The notes under the pieces were generated by a model. That model saw only the letters and a list, made by a program, of their open reading frames with translations, was not told where the DNA came from and did no database searches. 64,000 nucleotides of DNA, taken from NCBI GenBank assembly GCA_905221085.1, contig CAJNBT010000004.1, positions 1 to 64,000 on the forward strand. The letters run 5' to 3'. Below, piece after piece: positions 46,507-56,182 of this stretch. Each line of letters starts with the position of its first letter. Position 1 is the first letter of the stretch. The translations under genes were made by a program, and so were the position numbers. This stretch comes from a bacterium (GTDB lineage Bacteria; Bacillota; Bacilli; Lactobacillales; Streptococcaceae).

Positions 46507-47361
46507 CTAGACCAGCCTATTTTGAGATATTTTTTTCATTACTTTGGGAAGATGCCTGCTGATTTCCGTCGGCAAGACCACATAATGTTCTTGAGATAAT
46601 TCTTGGGCTATTGCTGAATGAAGATGGGTCGCTACTATCACACGCTCGTAGAGACTGGCTTGTTTAAACTGGCCTGCAAATCCTGCAATCATCCCAGCCA
46701 GTGTATCTCCCATTCCCCCAGTCGCCTGATAGGGACCGCCAACCTGTAACTGGTAATAATCAGATTGGCCAGTTTGCCAAATACGAGTAGCTGGACCTTT
46801 CTCTACCAAAATTGTTCCTTGAGGGAAGGAAGTTAGGGCACTAGCCGTTGCATCTTCGTTTTGCTTTTCAATAGCAATACCAGACAACTTTTCCCATTCT
46901 TTTTGGTGGGGAGTTAGGATAAGCTGGTTAGATGGAAATGACAAACTTGTTCTAGCAAGAATGGTCAGGGCACCACCATCTACAATCAAAATCTGATTTT
47001 GGCTTAAATTAGCAAAGACTTGTTTTACTAGATTTTCTCCAAAAGCATCGTCTCGTAAACCAGGCCCCAACAAGACAACTTCTGCCTTCTCCAATTGCTC
47101 TTTTAACAAGTGCTGGTCTTGAAGAGAAAAGGCCATAGCCTCAGGTAAATGGCTGTGCAGAGCTGAAATATTTTCCCTGTCCGTTCCAACGGTCACCAAT
47201 CCTGCACCGCTTTTTACAGCTGCCAAAGCAGCCATGATGATGGCACCACCATAAGGATAAGTCCCACCCAGCAACAGTAGACGACCGTAGTCTCCTTTAT
47301 GACTTGTACGAGAACGTTCAATAATGACTTTTTCTAGTAAGGTTTGATCAATCACTTTCAT
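46507..47361 (-). CDS. nnrD: ADP-dependent NAD(P)H-hydrate dehydratase
   Basis: Repairs hydrated NAD(P)H using ADP. It is 284 aa, ribokinase-like fold. Motifs: GDYGRLLLLGGTYPYGGA (about 23-40), VDGGALTIL (about 153-161), LTPHQKEWEKL (about 174-184) and GGMGDTLAGMIAGF (about 233-246; the catalytic Asp). No epimerase (NnrE) domain is fused. It follows the unknown 273-aa gene by 14 bp. Confidence 0.93.
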   Translation of the reverse strand: MKVIDQTLLEKVIIERSRTSHKGDYGRLLLLGGTYPYGGAIIMAALAAVKSGAGLVTVGTDRENISALHSHLPEAMAFSLQDQHLLKEQLEKAEVVLLGPGLRDDAFGENLVKQVFANLSQNQILIVDGGALTILARTSLSFPSNQLILTPHQKEWEKLSGIAIEKQNEDATASALTSFPQGTILVEKGPATRIWQTGQSDYYQLQVGGPYQATGGMGDTLAGMIAGFAGQFKQASLYERVIVATHLHSAIAQELSQEHYVVLPTEISRHLPKVMKKISQNRLV

Positions 47362-47375
47362 CGTTTTTTCCTCAA

Positions 47376-48197
47376 CTATCCTTTACCTGATTGTTTTAAG
47401 ACAATCCGATACACTTTTTTAGCCCACTCTTCCAAACCTTCTCCATCATGGTCAAGATAATATACCCTATCTAGTAATTGACTTGGAATAATATTTTCAA
47501 ATTGGCTCTTATTATGAGTTGGAATAATGCAAATATACAACTCACTAAATAAATTCAACATATCCTTAATTTTTGCAACATGATAGCCATCAAAAATATA
47601 ACCAGTAACTTTAATCAAATCTGTATAGATAAAATGAAAACTCACTCCAGGAATAAACTTGTCTTGTAATTCTTTCTCTGAAGGAGCTCGACCTAATAAA
47701 CGCTCCATCGCTAATCGATAACCAGAACTTGTATTTGACCACCCTAACATGACATAGTCAAAATAATCTATCGGATCCGATGCAGCATTTCTACTATCCA
47801 AAACCAACTCCTCAGCATCTCGCCCAAAGGCTTTCACAGCAGATAAGAGCTGACCTGTTTTAAAGATAGAAATCGCTGCATCTATAGTCGTAGTATGACT
47901 ACAGTAGTCTGAAGTCACTAACCTCTTATGTAGATCATAAGTCGAGGCTACTCTTTTATCTGTAGGGGTAAATGGTGGCAGAAAGGGATGCTGACAGATG
48001 TAATCTAAAATTTCTTTTTTTAAACAAGAATCAGCACACTCAATACTTGTTTGACGTTTATGAAGTTTTTCGTAAGCTATAAATTTAGCAATTTTTTCTA
48101 ATTCCCACTCTTGAATATTTGGATAATCAATTAGTGCTAAGTAGTATATTCCATCCCATTGTAAACTATATTCCCCATTACGAATTTTTAAAATCAT
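47376..48197 (-). CDS. Unrecognised protein of 273 aa
   Basis: I do not recognise this gene. No signal or membrane segment. A central stretch reads SHTTTIDAAISIFKTGQLLSA (H101, G115, L117). This recalls the 'H-x-T ... I...G.L' opening of small ADP-ribosyltransferase folds such as DarT, but I see no convincing catalytic Glu, so this is only a lead. GAGGTGATTAG precedes the ATG. A -10 TATAAT (48214-48219) right after the folD terminator suggests its own promoter, with nnrD downstream. Confidence 0.65.
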   Translation of the reverse strand: MILKIRNGEYSLQWDGIYYLALIDYPNIQEWELEKIAKFIAYEKLHKRQTSIECADSCLKKEILDYICQHPFLPPFTPTDKRVASTYDLHKRLVTSDYCSHTTTIDAAISIFKTGQLLSAVKAFGRDAEELVLDSRNAASDPIDYFDYVMLGWSNTSSGYRLAMERLLGRAPSEKELQDKFIPGVSFHFIYTDLIKVTGYIFDGYHVAKIKDMLNLFSELYICIIPTHNKSQFENIIPSQLLDRVYYLDHDGEGLEEWAKKVYRIVLKQSGKG

Positions 48198-48225
48198 CTA
48201 ATCACCTCACTCCATTATACAACAA

Positions 48226-48252
48226 AAAGGAGGCGCAGGCCTCCTTTGGTAA
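48226..48252 (-). terminator. folD terminator
   Basis: AAAGGAGGC/GCCTCCTTT, 9-bp GC-rich stem followed by T5 on the minus strand. Confidence 0.8.
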
Positions 48253-48333
48253 TCTTATATCTAAAATTTAATACTCATTTCTGCCATTTCAGATATAGCT
48301 ATAGAAAATACACTCTCTTCAGCGAATTTTCTC

Positions 48334-49191
48334 TTATTTTCTATCCAATGTCCGAAGTGCTGCTTGATAAGTTTGCTCCATCAGCATAGTAATGGTCATA
48401 GGACCTACACCTCCAGGAACTGGCGTAATATGGCTAGCAAGTGGGGCAACTGCCTCATAATCCACATCCCCACAGAGCTTACCATTTTCATCACGATTCA
48501 TCCCAACGTCAATGACAACCGCACCTGGTTTGACAAAATCAGCAGTCACAAACTTGGCACGGCCGATTGCGACCACAAGAATATCCGCTTTTGCAGCCAC
48601 CTTAGCAAGATTATGGGTGCGTGAATGGGTCAAGGTTACTGTCGCATTCTTTGCCAAAAGAAGCTGGGCCATAGGTTTTCCAACGATATTGGAACGACCG
48701 ATAACGACCGCATTTTTACCTTCTAGTTCAATCCCATATTCATGAAACATTTCCATAATTCCTGCAGGTGTCGAAGGAATCATGACTGGATGACCAGACC
48801 AAAGGCGTCCCATGTTAAGCGGATGAAAACCATCCACATCCTTTTCTGGGTCAATAGATAATAAAACTGCCTCTTCATCAATGTGTTTTGGTAAGGGCAA
48901 CTGGACCAAAATCCCATGCCAAGCTGGATCTTGATTGTATTTAGCAATCAAGTCTAACAATTCCTCTTGACTAATGGTCTCTGGAACTCGCACTACTTCG
49001 CTACGAAAACCAGCCGCAAGAGCTGACCTCTCCTTGTTGCGAACGTAGACTTGGCTAGCTGGATTGTCCCCAACCAAAATCACTACCAAACCAGGTACTA
49101 GACCTGTTTCTTCCTTTAATTTTGCAGTCTTTTCAGCCAACTGCCCCTGCAATTTGGCCGCTAAAGCTTTCCCATCAATAATCTGTGTCAT
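48334..49191 (-). CDS. folD: Bifunctional methylenetetrahydrofolate dehydrogenase / cyclohydrolase
   Basis: FolD oxidises 5,10-methylene-THF and hydrolyses it to 10-formyl-THF for purine and fMet synthesis. It is 285 aa from [10 protein letters not shown]; 21 upstream codons are rejected. Motifs: [14 protein letters not shown] (about 50-63; catalytic Lys), [25 protein letters not shown] (NADP, about 164-177) and the C-terminal [14 protein letters not shown]. Monocistronic with a terminator at 48226-48252. Confidence 0.97.
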   Translation of the reverse strand: MTQIIDGKALAAKLQGQLAEKTAKLKEETGLVPGLVVILVGDNPASQVYVRNKERSALAAGFRSEVVRVPETISQEELLDLIAKYNQDPAWHGILVQLPLPKHIDEEAVLLSIDPEKDVDGFHPLNMGRLWSGHPVMIPSTPAGIMEMFHEYGIELEGKNAVVIGRSNIVGKPMAQLLLAKNATVTLTHSRTHNLAKVAAKADILVVAIGRAKFVTADFVKPGAVVIDVGMNRDENGKLCGDVDYEAVAPLASHITPVPGGVGPMTITMLMEQTYQAALRTLDRK

Positions 49192-49270
49192 ATCACTTCT
49201 CTTTTCTTTCAAATATCTTCCATTATACCAAAAACTGCTAGTACCCTCTAACACTTCTTTCCTAGGCTAT

Positions 49271-49313
49271 CTTATAGTTTCAAACTATAAGAAAAAGCTC
49301 AGTTCGAGCTTTT
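49271..49313 (-). terminator. Terminator of the amino-acid ABC operon plus adjoining palindrome
   Basis: Minus strand AAAAGCTCGAACTGAGCTTTTTC (stem AAGCTC/GAGCTT; 49292-49313), followed by the perfect palindrome CTTATAGTTT-C-AAACTATAAG (49271-49291). Confidence 0.75.
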
Positions 49314-49368
49314 CATTAATCTATATTTTATATGTAAAGTTGGCTACAAATAGCTAAACAAAGCTAAC

Positions 49369-50103
49369 TTATAAAACCTTACTCAAGAAGTCCTTAGTCC
49401 GTTGTTCTTGGGTTTGTTCAAAAATCTGTTCAGGTGTTCCGTCTTCAACAACCACACCGTCTGCCATAAAGATGACACGATCTGCCACCTCACGAGCAAA
49501 TCCCATCTCATGTGTTACGATAACCATGGTCATTCCTGACTTGGCTAAATCTTGCATAACAGCAAGAACTTCTCCAACCATCTCAGGGTCTAAGGCTGAA
49601 GTCGGCTCGTCAAAGAGCAAAACATCTGGTTTCATGGCCAACCCACGCGCAATAGCAATCCGCTGTTGCTGCCCACCTGACAAACTCTGTGGATAAGCAG
49701 TTGCCTTATCTGGCAAACCAACTTTTTCCAAAAGCTCTTGGGCTCTCTTCTCAGCAACTGCCTTGCTTTCACCTTTGGTCTTGATAGGTGACAAGGTAAT
49801 ATTTTCCATCACAGTCATATTAGGAAAGAGGTTAAATTGTTGGAAAACCATGCCCATCTTCTCACGCATGGCAAAGAGGTCATTCTTCTTGTCCGTAATA
49901 TCGACTCCCTCAAAGATAACCTTCCCCTTGCTTGCTTCTTCCAACAAATTCATAGAGCGAAGCAAGGTAGATTTCCCGCTTCCTGAAGGACCGATGATAA
50001 CGACAACTTCGCCTCTTTTAATCTCGAGATTGATGCCCTTCAATACTTCATTCTTTCCAAATGATTTATGTAAATTTTCGATTTTTATCAAGGTTTCTGT
50101 CAT
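49369..50103 (-). CDS. Polar amino-acid ABC transporter, ATP-binding protein (GlnQ-like)
   Basis: A 244-aa importer ATPase. Walker [10 protein letters not shown] (about 36-44), Q-loop [12 protein letters not shown], signature LSGGQQQR (about 142-149), Walker [18 protein letters not shown] (about 160-176) and the switch His in IVTHEMGFA. Start and permease stop overlap (TAATG). No binding-protein gene is adjacent. Confidence 0.95.
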   Translation of the reverse strand: MTETLIKIENLHKSFGKNEVLKGINLEIKRGEVVVIIGPSGSGKSTLLRSMNLLEEASKGKVIFEGVDITDKKNDLFAMREKMGMVFQQFNLFPNMTVMENITLSPIKTKGESKAVAEKRAQELLEKVGLPDKATAYPQSLSGGQQQRIAIARGLAMKPDVLLFDEPTSALDPEMVGEVLAVMQDLAKSGMTMVIVTHEMGFAREVADRVIFMADGVVVEDGTPEQIFEQTQEQRTKDFLSKVL

Positions 50104-50786
50104 TATTTCTTATCTCCTTGTCCCATACGTTTTTCAAAAGCTTTCAATGCTACGGTCAAAATAGAGGTCATAATCAAGTAGTATAAGGCTGCAAATAAAA
50201 GTGGTGTCAAAGGTAGATAGGTTGTTGTAGAAACTGTTGTAGCCCCGTTCCACAACTCCATGACACCAATAGCTGATAAGAGGGAGCTATCCTTGATAAT
50301 GGTGATAAATTCGTTCCCCAATGCTGGCAAAATATTTTTGATTGCTTGTGGCAAAATCACATAGCGCATGGCATTTTTAGGACGAATTCCTAGCGAATAA
50401 GCCGCCTCTAACTGCCCCTTAGGCACCGCATTAATCCCAGCACGAACAGTCTCAGAAACATAAGCACCGCTGTTCATAGAGATAATCAAAATCCCTGGAA
50501 TCAGACGAGAAAGATCAACACCCAAAATCCCAACCTGAATAGTCGGAGCATTGATATGCATAAGGGCAAAGGCAATCATAATCTGAACCATCATCGGTGT
50601 CCCACGGAAAATCCAAACGTACAAGTTGGCGAGCCAAACAAGCGGTTTAAACTTTGAACGTTGCCCAAAAGCCAAGACAACACCCAAAATAGTTCCCAAA
50701 AAGACAACGCAGATAGAAATGAGAACCGTCACCACAGCCCCATAGTTAAAATAAGGTAAATACTTGGGTAAAAAAGAAAAATTCAT
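50103..50786 (-). CDS. Polar amino-acid ABC transporter, permease
   Basis: A 227-aa permease of the HisM/GlnP type from [11 protein letters not shown]; the 21-codon extension passes through the promoter and is rejected. About five membrane segments. [11 protein letters not shown] and the EAA loop [22 protein letters not shown] (outline) match the family. There is no fused substrate-binding domain, so the receptor must be encoded elsewhere. Confidence 0.94.
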   Translation of the reverse strand: MNFSFLPKYLPYFNYGAVVTVLISICVVFLGTILGVVLAFGQRSKFKPLVWLANLYVWIFRGTPMMVQIMIAFALMHINAPTIQVGILGVDLSRLIPGILIISMNSGAYVSETVRAGINAVPKGQLEAAYSLGIRPKNAMRYVILPQAIKNILPALGNEFITIIKDSSLLSAIGVMELWNGATTVSTTTYLPLTPLLFAALYYLIMTSILTVALKAFEKRMGQGDKK

Positions 50787-50820
50787 AGTCACACTGCTTT
50801 CTAAAATAGAATACTGTATG

Positions 50821-50849
50821 ATTATAACATGTATTGAATTAAAATTCAA
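50821..50849 (-). promoter_or_regulatory. Promoter of the amino-acid ABC operon with palindromic operator
   Basis: Minus strand: -35 TTGAAT (50844-50849), 17-bp spacer, extended -10 TG-T-TATAAT (50821-50826). The 16-bp palindrome TTGAATTTTAATTCAA (50834-50849) covers the -35, a likely repressor site. Confidence 0.7.
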
Positions 50850-50937
50850 ACCTTTTATCCAATTTATTCAAAAAAACTTTAAACTAGTAGAATTAGCGAG
50901 AAATCTTAGTTTTTTCTAGTCAAGTTGGCCTCCTTTA

Positions 50938-50946
50938 TGGTAAAAT
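50938..50946 (+). promoter_or_regulatory. Extended -10 upstream of the DUF1797 gene
   Basis: TGGTAAAAT, about 30 bp before the ATG, with AAGGAG just ahead of the start. Confidence 0.5.
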
Positions 50947-50976
50947 AGTAACGATAAGAAATGAAGGAGAATCAAA

Positions 50977-51207
50977 ATGGAATCACATTTGGTTAGAATC
51001 ATCAACCGCCTTGAAGCAATGGCAAAAGACGGCGGAAATTTAAAACGTAATTTTGAACGCGAAGGAGTTGTTGTTGCAGAAGTTGCATACAGCCACGACG
51101 AAGAAAACGGATCAATCTTTACCCTTCGTGATGTAGAAGCTCGCGAAACTTATACTTTTGACAGCATTGACTTGATCGCAATGGAGATTTACGAACTCCT
51201 CTACTAA
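50977..51207 (+). CDS. DUF1797 family small protein
   Basis: A 76-aa soluble protein resembling DUF1797 of Firmicutes, with LVRIINRLEAMAKDGG at the N-terminus and the FTLRDVEARETYTFDSIDLIAMEIYELL region (outline). Conserved but of unknown function. AAGGAG lies 8 nt before the ATG. Monocistronic, with a terminator at 51244-51277. Confidence 0.85.
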   Translation: MESHLVRIINRLEAMAKDGGNLKRNFEREGVVVAEVAYSHDEENGSIFTLRDVEARETYTFDSIDLIAMEIYELLY

Positions 51208-51243
51208 TCTAAAACAAGCTGGGATTCCCCTGCATGTCTAACC

Positions 51244-51277
51244 AAAATCCTTTTTGTCTCACAAATAGGATTTTTTT
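51244..51277 (+). terminator. Terminator of the DUF1797 gene
   Basis: AAAATCCTTTTTGT, short loop, ACAAATAGGATTTT and further T residues. Confidence 0.8.
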
Positions 51278-51337
51278 ATAGTCCAAATTTACAAAGATTT
51301 TCATTGTAACAACTTCTCAAAGCTGCAATCTTTTTAC

Positions 51338-51365
51338 TTGCTTTACGGTCCAATCCTGTTATAAT
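51338..51365 (+). promoter_or_regulatory. clpE promoter
   Basis: -35 TTGCTT (51338-51343), 16-bp spacer, extended -10 TG-T-TATAAT (51360-51365). Confidence 0.8.
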
Positions 51366-51378
51366 GATAGTATAGAAA

Positions 51379-51395
51379 TTTGACTATTATTGACC
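51379..51395. promoter_or_regulatory. CtsR operator of clpE
   Basis: Reverse strand GGTCAATAATAGTCAAA matches the CtsR direct heptads (R-GTCAAA, 3-nt spacer, R-GTCAAA) with one mismatch. It starts about 7 bp after the expected transcription start, consistent with repression. Confidence 0.8.
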
Positions 51396-51435
51396 TTTGG
51401 ACGGGCCAAGCTAAAGAAAGAAATGAGGTAGATGT

Positions 51436-53694
51436 ATGCTTTGTCAAAACTGTAAAATCAATGACTCAACAATTCATCTTTATACCAATCTCAATGGAAA
51501 GCAAAAACAAATTGACCTCTGTCAAAACTGCTATAAGATTATCAAGACAGATCCTAACAATAGCCTCTTTAAAGGTATGACTGATCTGAACAATCGTGAC
51601 TTTGATCCCTTTGGTGATTTCTTCAATGACCTAAACAATTTCAGGCCTTCTAACAATACTCCTCCGACTCCCCCAACCCAATCAGGTGGAGGTTACGGTG
51701 GAAACGGCGGTTATGGTTCCCAAAATCGTGGACCTGCTCAAACTCCGCCACCAAGCCAAGAAAAAGGTCTGCTGGAAGAATTTGGTATCAACGTAACTGA
51801 AATTGCCCGTCGTGGAGATATTGACCCAGTTATTGGGCGCGACGATGAGATTATCCGTGTCATCGAAATTCTCAATCGCAGAACCAAGAATAATCCTGTC
51901 CTTATCGGTGAACCAGGTGTCGGAAAAACTGCCGTTGTCGAGGGTCTAGCTCAGAAAATCGTTGATGGCGATGTTCCACATAAACTCCAAGGTAAACAAG
52001 TCATCCGTCTGGATGTAGTTAGCTTGGTTCAAGGAACGGGTATCCGTGGACAATTTGAAGAACGCATGCAAAAACTCATGGAAGAAATTCGCAAACGTGA
52101 GGACATCATTCTCTTTATCGATGAAATCCATGAAATTGTCGGTGCTGGTTCTGCAGGCGATGGCAATATGGATGCAGGAAATATCCTCAAGCCAGCCCTT
52201 GCTCGTGGGGAACTACAATTGGTCGGTGCTACTACCCTCAATGAATACCGTATCATTGAAAAAGATGCTGCCCTAGAACGTCGTATGCAGCCTGTGAAGG
52301 TAGATGAACCAACCGTGGAAGAAACAATTACTATCCTCAAAGGTATTCAAAAGAAATACGAAGACTACCACCACGTTCAATATACCGATGCCGCAATTGA
52401 AGCAGCTGCAACTCTTTCCAATCGCTACATACAAGATCGCTTCTTGCCTGACAAAGCTATTGATCTCCTAGATGAAGCCGGTTCTAAGATGAATTTGACC
52501 TTGAATTTTGTAGATCCTAAAGTGATTGATCAACGCTTGATTGAAGCTGAAAATCTCAAATCTCAAGCTACACGAGAGGAAGATTTTGAAAAAGCTGCCT
52601 ACTTCCGCGATCAAATTGCCAAGTATAAGGAAATGCAAAAGAAAAAGGTTACTGACCAAGATACTCCTATCATCAGTGAGAAAACAATTGAACACATTAT
52701 CGAGCAGAAAACCAACATCCCTGTTGGGGATTTGAAAGAGAAAGAACAATCTCAACTCATCCATCTAGCTGAAGACCTCAAGTCTCATGTTATTGGGCAA
52801 GACGATGCTGTTGATAAGATTGCAAAAGCTATTCGCCGTAATCGTGTCGGTCTCGGTACGCCTAACCGCCCAATTGGAAGCTTCTTATTTGTCGGCCCAA
52901 CCGGTGTCGGTAAGACAGAACTTTCCAAACAACTAGCTATCGAACTCTTTGGTTCTGCTGACAGCATGATTCGATTTGACATGAGTGAATACATGGAAAA
53001 ACACAGCGTTGCTAAGTTAGTCGGTGCCCCTCCAGGTTATGTTGGCTACGATGAGGCTGGGCAATTAACTGAAAAAGTTCGCCGCAATCCATATTCTCTT
53101 ATTCTCTTGGATGAAGTGGAAAAAGCTCACCCAGATGTTATGCATATGTTCCTCCAGGTCTTGGACGATGGTCGTTTGACAGATGGGCAGGGACGTACCG
53201 TTAGCTTCAAGGACGCCATCATCATCATGACTTCAAATGCAGGTACAGGTAAGGCAGAAGCCAGCGTTGGATTTGGGGCTGCTAGAGAAGGACGTACCAA
53301 TTCTGTTCTCGGTGAACTCGGTAACTTCTTTAGCCCAGAGTTTATGAACCGTTTTGATGGTATTATCGAATTTAAGGCTCTCAGCAAGGATAACCTCCTT
53401 CAGATTGTCGAGCTTATGCTAGCAGATGTTAACAAACGTCTTTCTAGCAACAACATTCATTTGGATGTAACTGACAAGGTCAAGGAAAAATTGGTTGACC
53501 TCGGTTATGATCCAAAAATGGGAGCACGCCCACTTCGTCGTACTATTCAAGACTATATTGAGGACGCAATCACTGACTTCTACCTTGAAAATCCAAGCGA
53601 AAAAAACCTCAAGGCAGTTATGACCAGCAAGGGCAAGATTCAAATCAAATCTGCCAAAAAAGCTGAAGTAAAAACTTCTGAAAAAGAAAAATAA
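51436..53694 (+). CDS. clpE: ATP-dependent Clp protease ATP-binding subunit ClpE
   Basis: A heat-shock unfoldase that feeds ClpP. It is 752 aa. The N-terminal zinc finger CQNC...CQNC (about 3-34) is typical of ClpE. A Gly/Pro-rich linker follows (about 70-110). AAA module 1 has GEPGVGKT (about 158-165) and [12 protein letters not shown]-like coiled segment lies near 380-400. AAA module 2 has GPTGVGKT (about 491-498) and [13 protein letters not shown]. The start follows GAGGT. CtsR box upstream. An ISL3 element has inserted 2 bp after the stop codon; the coding sequence is intact, but its likely terminator now lies beyond the element at 55126-55161. Confidence 0.97.
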   Translation: MLCQNCKINDSTIHLYTNLNGKQKQIDLCQNCYKIIKTDPNNSLFKGMTDLNNRDFDPFGDFFNDLNNFRPSNNTPPTPPTQSGGGYGGNGGYGSQNRGPAQTPPPSQEKGLLEEFGINVTEIARRGDIDPVIGRDDEIIRVIEILNRRTKNNPVLIGEPGVGKTAVVEGLAQKIVDGDVPHKLQGKQVIRLDVVSLVQGTGIRGQFEERMQKLMEEIRKREDIILFIDEIHEIVGAGSAGDGNMDAGNILKPALARGELQLVGATTLNEYRIIEKDAALERRMQPVKVDEPTVEETITILKGIQKKYEDYHHVQYTDAAIEAAATLSNRYIQDRFLPDKAIDLLDEAGSKMNLTLNFVDPKVIDQRLIEAENLKSQATREEDFEKAAYFRDQIAKYKEMQKKKVTDQDTPIISEKTIEHIIEQKTNIPVGDLKEKEQSQLIHLAEDLKSHVIGQDDAVDKIAKAIRRNRVGLGTPNRPIGSFLFVGPTGVGKTELSKQLAIELFGSADSMIRFDMSEYMEKHSVAKLVGAPPGYVGYDEAGQLTEKVRRNPYSLILLDEVEKAHPDVMHMFLQVLDDGRLTDGQGRTVSFKDAIIIMTSNAGTGKAEASVGFGAAREGRTNSVLGELGNFFSPEFMNRFDGIIEFKALSKDNLLQIVELMLADVNKRLSSNNIHLDVTDKVKEKLVDLGYDPKMGARPLRRTIQDYIEDAITDFYLENPSEKNLKAVMTSKGKIQIKSAKKAEVKTSEKEK

Positions 53695-53696
53695 AT

Positions 53697-55110
53697 GGCT
53701 CTTTGTCAACTGTAGTGGGTTGAAGAAAAGCTAAGCTCGAGAAAGGACGAAATTTGTCCTTTCTTTTTTGATGTTCAGAGCGATAAAAATCCGTTTTTTG
53801 AAGTTTTCAAAGTTCCGAAAACCAAAGGCATTGCGCTTGATAAGTTTGATAAGATTATTGGTTGCTTCCAGTTTGGCGTTTGAATAGGGTAACTGAAGGG
53901 CATTGACGATTTTCTCTTTGTCCTTTAGAAAGGTTTTAAAGACAGTCTTAAAAAGAGGATGAACTTTCTTTAGATTTTCCTCAATGAGTCCGAAAAATTT
54001 CTCCAGTTCCTTATTCTGAAAGTGAAAAAGCAAAAGTTGATAGAGATGATAGTGGTGTTTCAAGTCTTCTGAATAGCTCAAAAGCTTGTCTATAATCTCT
54101 TTATTGGTTAAGTGCATGCGAAAAGTAGGGCGATAAAATCGCTTATCACTCAGTTTACGGCTATCCTGTTGAATGAGTTTCCAGTAGCGCTTGATAGCCT
54201 TATATTCATGAGATTTTCGCTCAAATTGCTTCATGATTTGGACACGAACACGACTCATAGCACGGCTAAGATGTTGTACAATGTGGAAGCGATCTAGAAC
54301 GATTTTGGCATACGGAAAAAGATGTTTAGCCAAGTCATAGTAAGGACTAAACATATCCATCGTAATGATTTTCACCTGACAACGAACAGAGCGATTGTAG
54401 CGCAGAAAATGATTTCTTATGATAGTTTGTGTTCTACCCTCAAGAACAGTGATAATATTGAGCTTATCAAAATCTTGAGCAATGAAACTCATCTTTCCCT
54501 TAGTGAAGGCATATTCGTCCCAGGACATAATCTCAGGGAGGTAAGAAAAATCAGACTTAAAACAGAAGTCATTGAGCTTGCGAATAACAGTTGAAGTTGA
54601 AATAGACAGCTGATGGGCAATATCGGTCATAGAAGTCTTCTCAATTAGCTTCTGGGCAATCTTTTGGTTGATGATACGAGGGATTTGGTGATTCTTCTTG
54701 ACGAGAGAAGTCTCAGCTACCATCATTTTCGAGCACTGATAGCACTTGAATCGACGCTTTCTAAGGAGAATTCTAGTAGGCATACCAGTCGTTTCAAGGT
54801 AAGGAACCTTAGACGGTTTTTGAAAGTCATATTTCTTCATTAGACTTCCGCAATCAGGACAATATGGAGTCTCATAATCCAATTTAGCGATGATTTCTTT
54901 GTGAGTATCCCTATTAACGATATCTATAATTTGGATATTTGGGTCTTTAATATCGAGTAGTTTTGTGATAAAATATAACTGTTCCATAGAATTCTTTCTA
55001 ATGATGGTTTTGTCGCTTTTCATTATAGATCTTATGGGACTTTTTTTCTACACAAAAATAGGCTCCATAATATCCATAGGGGATTTACCCACTACAAATA
55101 TTATAGAGCC
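53697..55110 (-). mobile_element. Complete ISL3-family element (IS1167-like), 1414 bp
   Basis: Ends: GGCTCTTTGTCAACTGTAGT at 53697 and, on the other strand, GGCTCTATAATATTTGTAGT at 55110; imperfect 24-bp inverted repeats. Both are flanked by the identical 8-bp target duplication AAATAAAT (53689-53696 and 55111-55118). One transposase gene. The perfect duplication indicates a recent insertion. Confidence 0.95.
53731..54987 (-). CDS. ISL3-family transposase (IS1167-like), intact
   Basis: 418 aa from MEQLYFITKL; 12 further upstream codons are not family-like. N-terminal zinc ribbon CPDC...CYQC (about 46-88), helix-turn-helix near 105-150 and the DDE domain: SWDEYAF, MDMFSPYYDLAKHLFP with VLDRFHIVQH, and the Glu in NAKLEATNNLIK. 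No stops or frameshifts, so it is probably active. Its C-terminus differs at two of the last 13 residues from the copy at the left edge. Confidence 0.93.
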   Translation of the reverse strand: MEQLYFITKLLDIKDPNIQIIDIVNRDTHKEIIAKLDYETPYCPDCGSLMKKYDFQKPSKVPYLETTGMPTRILLRKRRFKCYQCSKMMVAETSLVKKNHQIPRIINQKIAQKLIEKTSMTDIAHQLSISTSTVIRKLNDFCFKSDFSYLPEIMSWDEYAFTKGKMSFIAQDFDKLNIITVLEGRTQTIIRNHFLRYNRSVRCQVKIITMDMFSPYYDLAKHLFPYAKIVLDRFHIVQHLSRAMSRVRVQIMKQFERKSHEYKAIKRYWKLIQQDSRKLSDKRFYRPTFRMHLTNKEIIDKLLSYSEDLKHHYHLYQLLLFHFQNKELEKFFGLIEENLKKVHPLFKTVFKTFLKDKEKIVNALQLPYSNAKLEATNNLIKLIKRNAFGFRNFENFKKRIFIALNIKKERTNFVLSRA

Positions 55111-55125
55111 AAATAAATTCTATAA

Positions 55126-55165
55126 AAAAGGAGTAGAAAATGAAATGTTTCTGCTTCTTTTTTAC
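55126..55165 (+). terminator. Original clpE terminator, displaced by the IS
   Basis: AAAAGGAGTAGAAA (55126-55139), 8-nt loop, TTTCTGCTTCTTTT (55148-55161), then T. All 14 positions pair if two G-U pairs are allowed. It lies 16 bp past the IS, where it would directly follow clpE if the element were removed. Confidence 0.75.
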
Positions 55166-55183
55166 TAAAATAACTGTAATTTC

Positions 55184-55212
55184 TTGACAGCTCGACCTTT
55201 GTCCATTATGAT
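55184..55212 (+). promoter_or_regulatory. NUDIX gene promoter
   Basis: TTGACA (55184-55189), 17-bp spacer, TATGAT (55207-55212); close to consensus. Confidence 0.85.
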
Positions 55213-55246
55213 AATAATAACGATACTAGATAATGAGGAAAATGCA

Positions 55247-55699
55247 ATGGCAAACCCAACTTTCGGAGAAAAAAAAGCGAATACAGACTATGTTTCACGT
55301 TACGGTGTATATGCGGTTATTCCAGATGCTGAACAAAAACAAATTGTTCTTGTTCAAGCGCCTAATGGCGCTTGGTTCTTACCAGGTGGCGAAATTGAAG
55401 CAGGGGAAAATCAACAGGAAGCCCTAAAACGTGAATTGATTGAAGAGCTTGGATTCACAGCTGAAATTGGTGTCTATTACGGACAAGCTGACGAATATTT
55501 CTACTCTCGTCACCGCGATACCTACTACTACAATCCTGCCTACCTCTATGAAGCGACTTCTTTCAAGAAAGTTCAAAAACCACTAGAAGATTTTAATCAT
55601 ATTGCCTGGTTCCCTATCGACGAGGCTATTGAAAATCTTAAACGTGGTAGCCATAAATGGGCCATCCAATCTTGGAAAAAACAGCATAAGATTGACTAA
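55247..55699 (+). CDS. NUDIX hydrolase
   Basis: A 150-aa NUDIX protein from MANPTFGEKK; GAGGA lies about 7 nt upstream, and the 21-codon extension covers the promoter. The Nudix box G-x5-E-x7-REUxEE-x-GU is seen as GGEIEAGENQQEALKRELIEELG (outline; about 46-68). Substrate unknown: members hydrolyse nucleoside diphosphate-X compounds, including oxidised nucleotides. DUF1827 gene follows with its own -10. Confidence 0.9.
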   Translation: MANPTFGEKKANTDYVSRYGVYAVIPDAEQKQIVLVQAPNGAWFLPGGEIEAGENQQEALKRELIEELGFTAEIGVYYGQADEYFYSRHRDTYYYNPAYLYEATSFKKVQKPLEDFNHIAWFPIDEAIENLKRGSHKWAIQSWKKQHKID

Positions 55700-55722
55700 A
55701 CCAAGCTACTTTATTCAAAAAA

Positions 55723-55731
55723 TGCTATAAT
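55723..55731 (+). promoter_or_regulatory. Extended -10 of the DUF1827 gene
   Basis: TGCTATAAT, followed by GGAGG before the ATG at 55758. Confidence 0.6.
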
Positions 55732-55757
55732 AGAATTAGAAAATCGGAGGAAATATT

Positions 55758-56057
55758 ATGAAGCTTATCAATACGACAAACTCACACTCGCAACTTGTAA
55801 AAGGCCAGCTAGAGAGTACAGATGCAACCCTTGTTGAGGTCTATTCTGCTGGAAATACAGATGTTATTTTTACCCAAGCTCCGCTTCACTATGAAATCCT
55901 CATCTCAAATAAACACCGTACTATTCGAGAAACTGAAATCGAAGCCATCCAAGAGTTTTTCTTGAAACGTAAAATTGATAAGGATTCTATTGATGAGGGC
56001 AATATCAAAACACTCTACTCAGAAAAATTAATTGGGATTTCTATTCCAATCAAATAA
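55758..56057 (+). CDS. DUF1827 family protein
   Basis: A 99-aa soluble protein of the DUF1827 family of lactic acid bacteria (opening MKLINTTNSHSQLV; central IFTQAPLHYEILISNKHR). Conserved, unknown function. Good ribosome site and own promoter. Confidence 0.82.
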   Translation: MKLINTTNSHSQLVKGQLESTDATLVEVYSAGNTDVIFTQAPLHYEILISNKHRTIRETEIEAIQEFFLKRKIDKDSIDEGNIKTLYSEKLIGISIPIK

Positions 56058-56111
56058 AGAAGTTGAGTAAAAACTCGATTTGAGAAAAAATACAGTAAGT
56101 CTTTCCATAAT

Positions 56112-56180
56112 AAAACGCATAGTAGCAAGATTTTCTACATCTGCTATTATGCGTTTTTATAATTTTGAAGTCTATTGCTA
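56112..56180. repeat. Hairpin repeat, copy B
   Basis: AAAACGCATAGTAGCA / TGCTATTATGCGTTTTT arms followed by ATAATTTTGAAGTCT; inverted relative to copy A at 46395-46471. Confidence 0.6.
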
Positions 56181-56182
56181 AT

